A stretch of 55,719 nucleotides of DNA from Aphanothece sp. CMT-3BRIN-NPC111 (GTDB lineage Bacteria > Cyanobacteriota > Cyanobacteriia > Cyanobacteriales > JAHHGU01): assembly GCA_019359765.1 (NCBI GenBank), contig JAHHGU010000029.1, forward strand, positions 1 to 55,719, written 5' to 3'. Numbering within the stretch: position 1 is the stretch's first letter; each line of letters begins with the position of its first letter. Below are positions 7,823-16,133 of this stretch, piece by piece. The notes below the pieces were generated by a model that had not been told where the DNA came from, did no database searches, and saw nothing but the letters and a program-made list of their open reading frames with translations. The position numbers were made by a program, and so were the translations under genes.

Positions 7823-9733
7823 TCACTGTAAAGTTGTATAGTACTCAAACCGCTTTTGTAGTTGTTCAACTGTGAGATTTTGAGTCCAGTATTCTACTAG
7901 AGCGTGACCAAATGCCCAGGCGTTGCGCTCTGCTGAAGCCGGGTTTTCTAGTAGCAGCGCCCAAAGCGATCGCAAATCAAAGGTGAGCGGGTTTTTGTCT
8001 GTATTCAAGAGTGAGAAAAGGTCATAAGCCATCTGGAGTTTGCCAATCACGATTGGCAACTGTTCCACAGGAATTTGCTCTGCCAGCAGATAGGCTAAGG
8101 CTGGTTGTCCGGTGGACATAGTGCTAATAAACTGGAGGACGGGACTTTTGAGCAGTGTAGTTAGTCCCTGTGTGGTCGCCATCTGGAAGGTATAGCGATC
8201 GATGATTTTGGCAGCGGCGACGGTGCGAGCTTCTAGATTACGCAAAAAGCGGGCAAGCCGCAGTTGCTTAGTAGGTGCGATCGCCTCCACCAGTCCCAAA
8301 GATAGCGCGTCTACTCCCCAAGCGCCTCGACTCGTTTTGATGTCAGTTGTAACGACGGGGAGAACTAAATTACAGTAGTCGCCCAGAAGCTGAGTGCGAT
8401 AGAGGGTGGCTTCCCGAATCGCAATTTCCTTGGGGCGATCACCCGATTCCCAGTTGTAGGGAGGTTGCCACTCGCGAATGGGACGCAGACGATCCACTTG
8501 GGTGACAATTGCGATCGCAGGTAAGTCTGCAACTTCCGCCTTAATGTCTTTGAGAAAGTCCACATCCATTTGCAGAGCCGGATCGAGGGCAGGGGTGACG
8601 AGTAACAACAGATCCGCATTGCTGGCATACTCAAGTACAAGTTCCCGTAGATCTGCACGGTTAACTTGTTCGTAACCCGGAGTATCCCAAAGCGTCAGAG
8701 TTTCTCCGCTTTGGGTCTGCCAGTGGTAATTTTGAATTTTATCGGTACTGGGCAAAACATCCACTGCGGCTGTTTCTGCCTGAAACAGGGTGTTAATCAG
8801 GCTACTTTTTCCGGCTCCGGTGCGCCCCGCCAGGAGAATATTAACGGGTTTTTGCTCAACCGCCTCAGCTGATTCTGCCTCGCTGAGGATTTCTTTGAGG
8901 GTTTGGGTCTTTGCTTTGGGTAGAGTTGGTGTGGGGGATGAGAATGAAGCTGGCAGCGTAGTGCCTCCGTAGAGTGCGATCGCTTGCCGACATAAGTTTC
9001 GCAAAGCTGCTTCCCGGAGCAGCTGACTCAAATTCACCACCAATTCCTGAGTGGCACGATTACTAGAACCCTGAGTGGCTTGTTTTGCCACCGCTGCTAC
9101 CGGATTGAAGAGCCACTGTGCCCAACTCCATGCTTGCCAGAGTTTACGAGCCGATGGTTCCACCTTACGGTAAACCTCATATGCCTCGTATGCTTGCCCA
9201 ATTGTGACTTGATTGAGGGCAGGTGATAATTGATGCATCCACCGATCCAAGTCATTTACTGTTCCCCGAATCAGCGTGTAAGCCTGGGGAACGTAAATGT
9301 CGAGCAGGGGATATTTAACTTCCGGATGGTAGATATGGGCGATCGCACGGACAAGTTCCTGGCATCGCTGCCAAAAGGTTGACCAGTCTTCCCAAATTGG
9401 GCGATCGCTCTGTGCCGCTTGCAGAATCTCTTGGAGTGCAGCTTCTGCTTGTTGAGTGGCATCATTTCCCCCTGGCAGTCCTGCTATATCGTCTGTAGCG
9501 GATTCCAGTTCTTTGCTGACCTCTGCTATTACAGCTTCCATCTGATCTATTGCAGGTCGAGTCCATCTCACCAGCAGCCAACGCCAACCTACAAATATTA
9601 GGGTGAATACGCCCCAGATCCAATTGATACGCCACTCGTGAATCTGCAACCCTGCCGATACCAACAAGAAACCGACGATAGTTGCGATCGGGATTGCCAA
9701 CACGACCCACTGCCATATCTTTAATCGCACCAT
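7823..9733 (-). CDS. membrane-anchored P-loop GTPase
   Basis: A 636-residue protein with two N-terminal membrane spans (about residues 8-27 and 37-55). A helical region of ~230 residues follows, then an Era/YcjX-like GTPase domain: G1 GRTGAGKS (303-310), G3 DTPGYE and G4 TQVDRL (Thr replaces the usual Asn). The C-terminal ~150 residues are helical with a mildly hydrophobic stretch. Such cyanobacterial proteins are annotated only as GTP-binding; a membrane-dynamics role is plausible but unproven. A second P-loop GTPase of the same general kind lies at 12655-13986 on the same strand, with an accessory block between them. Confidence 0.88.
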   Translation of the reverse strand: MVRLKIWQWVVLAIPIATIVGFLLVSAGLQIHEWRINWIWGVFTLIFVGWRWLLVRWTRPAIDQMEAVIAEVSKELESATDDIAGLPGGNDATQQAEAALQEILQAAQSDRPIWEDWSTFWQRCQELVRAIAHIYHPEVKYPLLDIYVPQAYTLIRGTVNDLDRWMHQLSPALNQVTIGQAYEAYEVYRKVEPSARKLWQAWSWAQWLFNPVAAVAKQATQGSSNRATQELVVNLSQLLREAALRNLCRQAIALYGGTTLPASFSSPTPTLPKAKTQTLKEILSEAESAEAVEQKPVNILLAGRTGAGKSSLINTLFQAETAAVDVLPSTDKIQNYHWQTQSGETLTLWDTPGYEQVNRADLRELVLEYASNADLLLLVTPALDPALQMDVDFLKDIKAEVADLPAIAIVTQVDRLRPIREWQPPYNWESGDRPKEIAIREATLYRTQLLGDYCNLVLPVVTTDIKTSRGAWGVDALSLGLVEAIAPTKQLRLARFLRNLEARTVAAAKIIDRYTFQMATTQGLTTLLKSPVLQFISTMSTGQPALAYLLAEQIPVEQLPIVIGKLQMAYDLFSLLNTDKNPLTFDLRSLWALLLENPASAERNAWAFGHALVEYWTQNLTVEQLQKRFEYYTTLQ

Positions 9734-10110
9734 TTCCCTATGCCTACCTAGATAAAACTTCCTATATCCCTATTGTTGATCTAACGCTCCTCTGATGCTA
9801 TATCGCTGACTAGGCGATGACATGAGGAAAGTAAAGCGGTCTAGTTACTGCTAGCTGAAACACTTAGTTGAGTAGCTGTTACACAATCAGGCAAAGCAGA
9901 ATAATTAAACCAACAGGGACTAACATCTGCAAAGCAGCCAATCTTCACAAGCATGGCATTGATTTGGTAGATGCAGTGTCAGTCGAAGCCGTTTAATTAG
10001 TAGTTAGGCTGTAAGCTCTTGGTTTAAAAGGTATTTTGAGGTGGTCTGTTGGCGTTCAGCATTAAATTAGACCACTCTAAGCAATTAAAATCTATAAAAT
10101 TTGTACTATT
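9734..10110. other. intergenic region between divergent genes
   Basis: This ~380-bp divergent region must hold the promoters for the minus-strand GTPase and the plus-strand orphan pair. No repeat, RNA gene or recognisable operator was seen. Confidence 0.4.
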
Positions 10111-10116
10111 AGGAGA
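10111..10116 (+). promoter_or_regulatory. ribosome binding site AGGAGA that fixes the start of the next gene
   Basis: AGGAGA lies 10 bp before ATG 10127. The upstream in-frame TTG at 10049 has no such site, so 10127 is preferred. Confidence 0.7.
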
Positions 10117-10126
10117 CATAGCAGAT

Positions 10127-10453
10127 ATGAAATTCTTCATTCCGGGTGCTGATTCACCCGAATCCGAACAAAAGGTGTACGAGGCTATCAAGTTACATTT
10201 GGGTGAGGGACTAGGTGCAAATTTCTCCGATCGTCGCATCAGAATTCTGCAATGGCGACATGATGGCAAGCGATACGAAGCTGAGGTGGGCAAGATAACA
10301 CCATTCAATAACGAACTCGTGATTGCAATCCTCTACGATCCAGCTAGAAAGCTTTATCATGTATGTACGCATAATAGAGGTGTAGCACGAGATACTTCTA
10401 TCTTAGCTGGTGAGTGGTCTGTTATGGGCGTCATCGACTTTGACGGAGAATAA
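10127..10453 (+). CDS. orphan protein, unknown function (first of an AT-rich pair)
   Basis: A 108-residue soluble protein starting at the ATG behind a good AGGAGA site. It is a mixed alpha/beta small domain with a basic middle (SDRRIRILQWRHDGKR) and an acidic end (GVIDFDGE). There is no signal peptide or membrane segment, and no family is recognised. It precedes a second orphan on the same strand by 88 bp. The position inside a block of small accessory genes suggests a defence, toxin-immunity or mobile cargo role, but nothing in the sequence proves it. Confidence 0.7.
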   Translation: MKFFIPGADSPESEQKVYEAIKLHLGEGLGANFSDRRIRILQWRHDGKRYEAEVGKITPFNNELVIAILYDPARKLYHVCTHNRGVARDTSILAGEWSVMGVIDFDGE

Positions 10454-10541
10454 GAAAGTATTCTTTGAATTGGGCCTAGCTAGTGGATCAAGCAAACCAC
10501 TGTTCCATTATTACTCTGTTACTACAGCAATACATAATTCA

Positions 10542-11165
10542 ATGAAAAGCTTTTTTGAATTGAAACTGATTGGAATCTCTAGTGAGCAGGAAAAGCTTAT
10601 CGACCGGATTGAATACAACCTTTGTGATGGTTGGACAAGAGCTAAAGATATGGAGGCTGATTTCCAAGCTAATGACAAGATAGATTACCGTATTTTCGTT
10701 TGCCCAAAACCTATAGCTGCTTTGTTTTTAACATCTGACGAAAATAAATATCTATATGTCTGTAATATTGTCCCCAAAGAAAGTAATGAACTAGGAGTAG
10801 ATATTTATAATACTATCCTAGAGGATTTTTTAACTAAGCTTGTTGAACCTGCTGCAAGCGGTCTAGATATCAGAATTGTCACGACAACGGCAGATAGAAG
10901 CATTGACAACTCAATGAGTCCAGAACTTGCAGAAAAATTTAAGCATTTTTCAAATCTTGCCAATAAATCTAGTGGTGGTACACATCCTTCTGATGAAAGG
11001 AGATTATTTGATTTAATTATTCAGGCTCACGTTGAAAAATCATTGCTAGATGAATCTAGCTTAAGAGAACTTTTAGTTGATGAAGGATGGTCAGAAGAAC
11101 AAGCTTATAAACTTTCAATCAAGTATAATTTTGGTATGAATCTGTTGAAATATTACAATTCTTAA
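10542..11165 (+). CDS. orphan protein, unknown function (second of an AT-rich pair)
   Basis: A 207-residue soluble acidic protein from ATG 10542. An in-frame GTG at 10410 would add 44 residues and overlap the previous gene, which is less likely because that segment has no ribosome site. The base composition is clearly more AT-rich than the neighbours. The C-terminal ~50 residues (from HPSDERRLFDLIIQAH) look like a compact helical domain. No family is recognised. The stop codon is directly followed by a relic of the small-protein gene found intact at 12008, which suggests this cassette was inserted there. Confidence 0.7.
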   Translation: MKSFFELKLIGISSEQEKLIDRIEYNLCDGWTRAKDMEADFQANDKIDYRIFVCPKPIAALFLTSDENKYLYVCNIVPKESNELGVDIYNTILEDFLTKLVEPAASGLDIRIVTTTADRSIDNSMSPELAEKFKHFSNLANKSSGGTHPSDERRLFDLIIQAHVEKSLLDESSLRELLVDEGWSEEQAYKLSIKYNFGMNLLKYYNS

Positions 11166-11206
11166 GGACAAGCTTTATGTCATGCAGTTTTTAATCCCGG
11201 AACTAG
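11166..11206 (+). pseudogene. 41-bp relic of the 71-residue protein gene at 12008
   Basis: Bases 11166-11206 match 12055-12095 with four mismatches in 41 and encode the same core (DKLY.MQ.LI.EL). The remnant begins on the base after the stop of the orphan gene. The rest of the old gene is absent. Confidence 0.7.
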
Positions 11207-11260
11207 TCGAGGTTATCTGTGCCCGGTAAGCTTGGTTATTATATTTCTGCACTCCATAGT

Positions 11261-11824
11261 TTATTCCAGTAGCCAACCAAACAAATCTGCCAAAGTGAGA
11301 CTGAAATTTTTGGCAAATTCTGGCACTGGCAAACGTGCTTCTGGTTCATCGAAAACATCTGTTGGTCGATCTGGCAGATATACAAATACTGATTGTTCCT
11401 CTGGATCAATTAGCCACCCCATCTGAGTTTCATACTTCAGACAGTGCAGAATATTTTTCGTTACTTTCGTCTGGCTTTGAGCAGGTGACAGGATTTCAAT
11501 TGTCCAGTCTGGCGCTATTGAGAAAACATTCGCCACCCCACCATTTTCCTGGCGCGGAATCCGTTCCCAGGTAAATACAGAAATGTCTGGAACAGTTGAG
11601 CGTCCGCCAAAAGTACAGCGAAGCTCTGAAAAAGCTCGTGCAATGCGCTGCGGCTTGAGTATTACGTTGATTGCCGCTGCTAACTCAGTCTGAATTGCGC
11701 TGTGTTCTCCCTGAGGCATTGGCTTTAGGATAATCCGCCCATCAATGTATTCGCTCGCAGGTTTGGTTTCCGGAAGTTTCAGAAACTCTTCCAGCGTCAG
11801 GACTTGGGTAGGTGTTTGTAGCAT
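11261..11824 (-). CDS. Uma2 family (DUF820) PD-(D/E)XK-like endonuclease
   Basis: A 187-residue protein with the layout of cyanobacterial Uma2/DUF820 proteins. It has the N-terminal LTLEEFLKLPE, then EYIDGRI, the core VPDISVF, DWTIEILSP and a C-terminal hydrophobic strand-loop region. The Glu/Asp residues in EYIDG, VPD and IEI are the presumed PD-(D/E)XK-type catalytic positions. These genes occur in dozens of copies in many cyanobacteria and are predicted nucleases; their biological target is not settled. It stands alone on the minus strand in the accessory block. Confidence 0.93.
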   Translation of the reverse strand: MLQTPTQVLTLEEFLKLPETKPASEYIDGRIILKPMPQGEHSAIQTELAAAINVILKPQRIARAFSELRCTFGGRSTVPDISVFTWERIPRQENGGVANVFSIAPDWTIEILSPAQSQTKVTKNILHCLKYETQMGWLIDPEEQSVFVYLPDRPTDVFDEPEARLPVPEFAKNFSLTLADLFGWLLE

Positions 11825-12007
11825 TTGAGTTTACGCTTGAGGTAGCTAGTCACACCGCTTTTACCTGTTATTCTACAAAGTCATAGCGTAAGTTGGGTTG
11901 AGACGGTTCAGCCTGTCTCATGTGTTGCTTGATACATCCAATCCCCAAGTAGAGCAATATTTTTCTATGATTGGTGTGAGCAATATAGCCTATTGGAGTT
12001 TTTTAGG

Positions 12008-12223
12008 ATGGTCTCAGCAGAACTACTCAATTCGGTACGAAAGCTGAACCGTGCGGACAAGCTTTACCTCATGCAGGTTTTAATCTCGGAACTAGGTCAA
12101 GAAGAAAGCGACCTACTCAAACCAGATCAGTCTTATCCTGTTTGGTCTCCTTATGATGCGTTCGAGGCAGCAAATACCATGCTAGACGTGCTGCGGGCAG
12201 CTAAAGCGCAGAATCATGCGTAA
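12008..12223 (+). CDS. small protein paired with a retropepsin-like gene
   Basis: A 71-residue protein from ATG 12008 (an in-frame TTG at 11993 would add five residues). The first half (LLNSVRKLNRADKLYLMQVL) is a helical segment; the second half is acidic, with PVWSPYDAFEAA. It ends in an ATGCGTAA overlap with the next gene, so the two are translationally coupled. The arrangement of a ~70-residue protein with a retropepsin-like gene recalls toxin-antitoxin-style pairs and seems common in cyanobacteria; its function is unknown. A relic of a second copy lies at 11166. Confidence 0.75.
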   Translation: MVSAELLNSVRKLNRADKLYLMQVLISELGQEESDLLKPDQSYPVWSPYDAFEAANTMLDVLRAAKAQNHA

Positions 12224-12644
12224 CGCTGACCGATATCCCTTCATTGCTGCCGACGTTGCATTAGGTGAAGCTAGCTTTCGTCCACATTTACCCCTTACTC
12301 TTGTCCATCAACAACAATCAGTGATCACCTCTGACCTGCTAGATACAGGAGCGACGGTTAACGTGTTGCCATATCGGGTTGGCATTGAACTTGGGTATAG
12401 GTGGGAGAACCAGACAACTTTTCTCAATTTGACAGGCAATTTGGCTCAGTATGAGGCTTGTGCATTAGTGGTTCAAGCAGTGATTGGACAATTTGAACCG
12501 ATCCAACTGGTGTTTGCCTGGACGCGAGCTACAGAGGCTCCGCTACTCTTAGGACAAGTCAACTTCTTTATGGAATTTGATGTTTGCTTTTACCGCTCAC
12601 AGTTGTATTTTGAAATCAGCCCGAAGGTTTCGACCTCAGAGTAA
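12216..12644 (+). CDS. retropepsin-like aspartic protease-like protein
   Basis: A 142-residue protein. LLDTGATVNVLP (Asp43) matches the catalytic D-T/S-G-A motif of retroviral-type aspartic proteases, and LLLGQVNFFMEFDV matches the later (I/L)LG-(R/Q) strand with the downstream hydrophobic segment. Retropepsins act as homodimers, so one motif per chain is expected. It starts inside the last codons of the 71-residue gene (8-bp overlap), implying coupled translation. Proteolytic activity is inferred only from the motif. Confidence 0.8.
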   Translation: MRNADRYPFIAADVALGEASFRPHLPLTLVHQQQSVITSDLLDTGATVNVLPYRVGIELGYRWENQTTFLNLTGNLAQYEACALVVQAVIGQFEPIQLVFAWTRATEAPLLLGQVNFFMEFDVCFYRSQLYFEISPKVSTSE

Positions 12645-12654
12645 GGTGGTGTTC

Positions 12655-13986
12655 TTAACGTTTAATTCCCTTAAAACGTTCTTGCGCTGTCTTAAAAGAT
12701 TCTTGCATTACAGACTGAATCTTCTTGGGATCTGGTTTCTTACCACCCATTAAGTCACCGAAGTAAACGCAGGCTCCTTCACCCAATGACCAAGTGTAGG
12801 CTGCTGCCCAAGAAGCGGCAATTACGCTCCCAAAACCAGGTAGGAATTTGATTAATTCCCGTCCGACTGCCCGTGCTAGGAAGCCACCCGCGATCGCACT
12901 GACAACACCCCCAGCCTGCGATGGGGTCAGCGTCTGCCCATACAATGTCCCTAGCAGTCCCACCATCGACACTTGCAAGGCCGTGATCATGGGCATTGTC
13001 GCGAATGGCAGTGGCACCGCTTCCAGCGTCGCTGCAATGATCGCGAATGCCAGCATATAACGGCGTCCCACATCCCGATAGAGATTACCAATTTTATCGC
13101 CAGCTTTCTCATCCAATAACTGATAAATAGCACGAGCTTCCGCTTCTGGGAGTAAGTCTGCTAGAGCATCTCTCAGCGCCTCTAAGCCATAAAAAACGGG
13201 GGTGTAGCCGTCCTCTTCCAGGGTAAAGTCGATTGGGATAGCACTATCGCACACTCCTACAAAAGCTTGCTTAATCGCGGTAAAGGCTCGGTTAACCTCC
13301 TCATAGTCAGGTGGATAGTCAGGATGATCGGCGGTATCCGGAGGATAAACTTCATGCAAACAAGTAACCGCCAGCAGACAAGGAATATCTGGATACTGCT
13401 GACGCAGTTGAGTTGCAATGTGTCGCAGCGTGTCCGTCGCGAAATCATTAATTTTGACCGTCAGAATCAAAATTCTGGCGCGGCGACTCTTTTGTTGCAA
13501 ATCGCCAACCAATTCCTGAATGATCGCCTCTTGGTCTTGGTTGACATCTCCCAGCCCCACCGTATCAGTAAAAATGAGCAACGGCAGGTCATTGGAAGGA
13601 TAAGCATAGCGCTCGGTATGTTGCGTGTGGGGACGAAATCCCTGACCAACAATTTCAGCAGAAACTCCCGTCAGCCCCCGCACAATCGAACTTTTCCCGG
13701 CTTGCGGCTTGCCAATTAGAAGGGCTTCTGTGGTTGGCAGTTCTGCGCGAACCGTCTCTAAAATTTCTGCGACCTGAGTTTCGCTGACGCTAAACAATTG
13801 AACAACCGTCTGTGCTAATTGCTCTACAGGGTTGTGTTGCATCAAGCCCGCTGTTGTTTTATTCCAAACGCCAGCAATGCGGTTTGTCCAGGAATCATCT
13901 ACTGGCTCAGCCTTCACATCATCAGTTGGTTCACTCAACTGCTGAGAATCACTTGACAGTTCGTTAGCATCACGTTGCTCAGTCAT
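12655..13986 (-). CDS. P-loop GTPase with C-terminal DUF697 domain
   Basis: A 443-residue protein. After ~85 acidic residues it has G1 GKPQAGKSS (92-100) and G3 DTVGLGD; the G4 region (AVTCLHE) is degenerate compared with NKxD. From about residue 290 the sequence becomes hydrophobic and Gly/Ala-rich (AFAIIAATLEAVPLPFA, then GGVVSAIAGGFLARAVG), as in DUF697 domains that follow GTPase domains and probably associate with membranes. It lies on the same strand as the HlyD gene 114 bp upstream and convergent to the retropepsin gene. The cellular role is unknown. Confidence 0.88.
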   Translation of the reverse strand: MTEQRDANELSSDSQQLSEPTDDVKAEPVDDSWTNRIAGVWNKTTAGLMQHNPVEQLAQTVVQLFSVSETQVAEILETVRAELPTTEALLIGKPQAGKSSIVRGLTGVSAEIVGQGFRPHTQHTERYAYPSNDLPLLIFTDTVGLGDVNQDQEAIIQELVGDLQQKSRRARILILTVKINDFATDTLRHIATQLRQQYPDIPCLLAVTCLHEVYPPDTADHPDYPPDYEEVNRAFTAIKQAFVGVCDSAIPIDFTLEEDGYTPVFYGLEALRDALADLLPEAEARAIYQLLDEKAGDKIGNLYRDVGRRYMLAFAIIAATLEAVPLPFATMPMITALQVSMVGLLGTLYGQTLTPSQAGGVVSAIAGGFLARAVGRELIKFLPGFGSVIAASWAAAYTWSLGEGACVYFGDLMGGKKPDPKKIQSVMQESFKTAQERFKGIKR

Positions 13987-14057
13987 CTAAAATCTCGCGG
14001 GAGTATGGAAACAGTGCGTCTTTATACTAAGTTGCATTCATAAATAGTAGATAGAAT

Positions 14058-14099
14058 CTTGTCCCCTTGTCCTCCTTGTCCCCTTGTCCCCTCCTTTCT
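14058..14099. repeat. short tandem CCTTGTCC-type repeat
   Basis: Imperfect 7-10 bp units of the form CCCCTTGT run head to tail directly after the hlyD-type stop codon. This is an STRR-like simple repeat typical of cyanobacterial intergenic DNA. Confidence 0.65.
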
Positions 14100-14100
14100 A

Positions 14101-15834
14101 TTATTTATCTTTATCTTCTGGCTGATCGGGTTTCCAACCTTTAGGAGGCTCCACAAACACGCGATCGCCCTTTTTGACTCCATCCAAAATCTGCGTTTGA
14201 TTTTGAATTGATGGGCCAAGCGTCACTGGTTGAAACTTGGGTTCATTTTTTGTATCTGGTAATAATACGCCCGTTTTTCCTTGCTCAGTGACAATGGCGA
14301 CAGTGGGGATAACTAAGGCATCTTTTACTTGTTCGCCCAAGAACGTCAGATTAACATTCATACCTGAGCGCAGCTGTTCCTTCTCAGTGTCAATTGCCAC
14401 CCGCACCTCAAAAGAAGTGACGTTCTGCTCTACCACAGCTTCCGGTGATACTAATGCCACACGACCTTTAAAAATTTTATCTGGATATGCGTCCGCCACA
14501 ATTTCAACGGGTTGTTCAACTTGAATTTGTCCAATATCCACCTCTGGGACTTTAGCCTTAATTTCTAAATCTTTAGCAATGGCAACGATCGCGGTTGAAG
14601 TAGCAGAAGCTGTACTGGAAGCCGAGGTTGTGGGGGTAACAAAGGCTCCCACATCTGCATATTTCTGCGTCACAATGCCCTCAAAAGGAGCGCGGATAGC
14701 CGTGTCTTGCAGCTGTACTTGCACCGCCTGCATAGAAGCTCTAGCAGCCTCAACAGCGGCTTTGAACTGAGCAATTTCTTCTGGGCGCTTACCATTTTGC
14801 GCCTGCTGTAGGGCAGATCTCGCTTGGGCAACCTCAGCAGCACGCTGGGCAATTTCCTCGCTTCGGGAGCCACTTTGAATCTGTCTTAACGAAGCCTGGG
14901 CTTCCGCTACTGCTGCTTCCTGCTTAGCAACTTCTTGGGGCTTGCTGCTTCTAATTTGATCTAAACGTCGTTCGGCTTCTTCCCGGTTAGCTTGAGCTGT
15001 GCTGCTTTCCGCCTCAACCTCATCAAGTTTATCAGCTGCGATCGCACCCTGCTGCCTTAAATTTTGATACCGACTCAGCCGCTTTTTGGCGAGGTTAGCC
15101 CGCGCTATAGCTGCATTAACTTGGGCTTGAGCTTGCTCAATTTCTTTCGGACGAGCCGCCTGCACCTGTGCCAAACCTGCTGCGGCTTGATTCAGGCGGG
15201 CTTGAGCCTGGGCAATCTCTTCTGGACGACTACCATTTTGGACTTGAGCCAAACCAGCTTCGGCTTGAGCCAGACGGGCTTTAGCTTGGTCAATCTCTTC
15301 TGGACGGCTGGTTTGCCCCTCTGCTAGACGCGCTTCGGCTTGATCCAGATTCGCTTTAGCTTGAAAAAATTGAGCCTGAAGCTCTGCATTTTCCATCAAG
15401 GCGATTTGTTGCCCCTGCTGCACTCGATCTCCCTGCTTGACAAACAGCTTTGCCAAACGACCAGCGTTTTTGGGGCTGAGGTTCACGCTCTGGAAGGGTA
15501 CAACAGTACCACTGGCTGCGATTCGCACCGTCAGAGTTTCTGACTTGACTGGAACAGTTAGTTTATCAATGTCGATTTTGGGCGACGAGCGGCTGACAAT
15601 AAAATAAGTGCCCGTGGATGCGATCGCCAGACCAACTGCAATCAGACTCAACACCCATTTGGGACGTCTTTTGATTTTGCCAATTTGGGGATGAGGTGAG
15701 GCAGTGTTGTCGGCGCTGTGAGGGAAAAGAGAGTCTTTAGGTTCGAGGTTTGAGTCTTGAGCTAAGAAATCTTGCCTCTCCCAGCCTACTTCGCTACTCT
15801 CCCTCTCTTCCCCTTTCTTTGAAGATGCTGGCAT
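14101..15834 (-). CDS. HlyD/DevB-type periplasmic adaptor (membrane fusion protein)
   Basis: A 577-residue protein. An unusual ~58-residue cytosolic Ser/Glu/Pro-rich lead precedes a single membrane span (about residues 59-83, VLSLIAVGLAIASTGTYFIV). Then come a split lipoyl-like domain (QGDRVQQGQQIALMENAEL, later IRAPFEGIVTQKYADVGAFV) and between them a long alpha-hairpin of ~230 residues. The hairpin carries repeated units of the form RPEEIAQA.ARL.QA.AGLAQVQ. The C-terminal beta domain ends with KKGDRVFVEPPKGW. The family bridges an inner-membrane transporter to a TolC-like channel. The probable partners are the MacB-like permease (5221) and ATPase (2955), on the same strand but 7-11 kb away. 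Confidence 0.9.
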   Translation of the reverse strand: MPASSKKGEERESSEVGWERQDFLAQDSNLEPKDSLFPHSADNTASPHPQIGKIKRRPKWVLSLIAVGLAIASTGTYFIVSRSSPKIDIDKLTVPVKSETLTVRIAASGTVVPFQSVNLSPKNAGRLAKLFVKQGDRVQQGQQIALMENAELQAQFFQAKANLDQAEARLAEGQTSRPEEIDQAKARLAQAEAGLAQVQNGSRPEEIAQAQARLNQAAAGLAQVQAARPKEIEQAQAQVNAAIARANLAKKRLSRYQNLRQQGAIAADKLDEVEAESSTAQANREEAERRLDQIRSSKPQEVAKQEAAVAEAQASLRQIQSGSRSEEIAQRAAEVAQARSALQQAQNGKRPEEIAQFKAAVEAARASMQAVQVQLQDTAIRAPFEGIVTQKYADVGAFVTPTTSASSTASATSTAIVAIAKDLEIKAKVPEVDIGQIQVEQPVEIVADAYPDKIFKGRVALVSPEAVVEQNVTSFEVRVAIDTEKEQLRSGMNVNLTFLGEQVKDALVIPTVAIVTEQGKTGVLLPDTKNEPKFQPVTLGPSIQNQTQILDGVKKGDRVFVEPPKGWKPDQPEDKDK

Positions 15835-16133
15835 CTTGTGTAAGTTTTGCTGTGGTTAGCTGGTAGGGTCGGAATAACCCTTGCCAGTTTAGTAGTTGCT
15901 TGGCTGTACTTCACTGTCCAAAAGAAGCGAGCAAATTCCCTCTCAACAGTGTTGCTTCCTCTTTCTTAATCTTAGCTTTGTTGTTGCAACAGCTTTTTGT
16001 GTTCCCAGAGGCAACACCTACATCTAACTATTATTCCCCGCTATATCTTTATGGGTGGAGGCTACCGTAGTTCAAACTCGATACACTGATTGAGCAGTGG
16101 CGGTATGGTGTCAAGGTTTAGGAGCCTTGGATA
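15835..16133. promoter_or_regulatory. divergent intergenic region of the adaptor and histidine kinase genes
   Basis: About 300 bp between divergent genes, so it should contain promoters for both. A GGAG site (16121-16124) lies 9 bp before the histidine kinase ATG. No repeat or operator was recognised. Confidence 0.4.

Noticed and set aside
10410..10541. GTG 10410 as the start of the second orphan gene.
   Set aside because: It would overlap the first orphan gene, has no ribosome site, and the added residues lack a coherent pattern; ATG 10542 is simpler.
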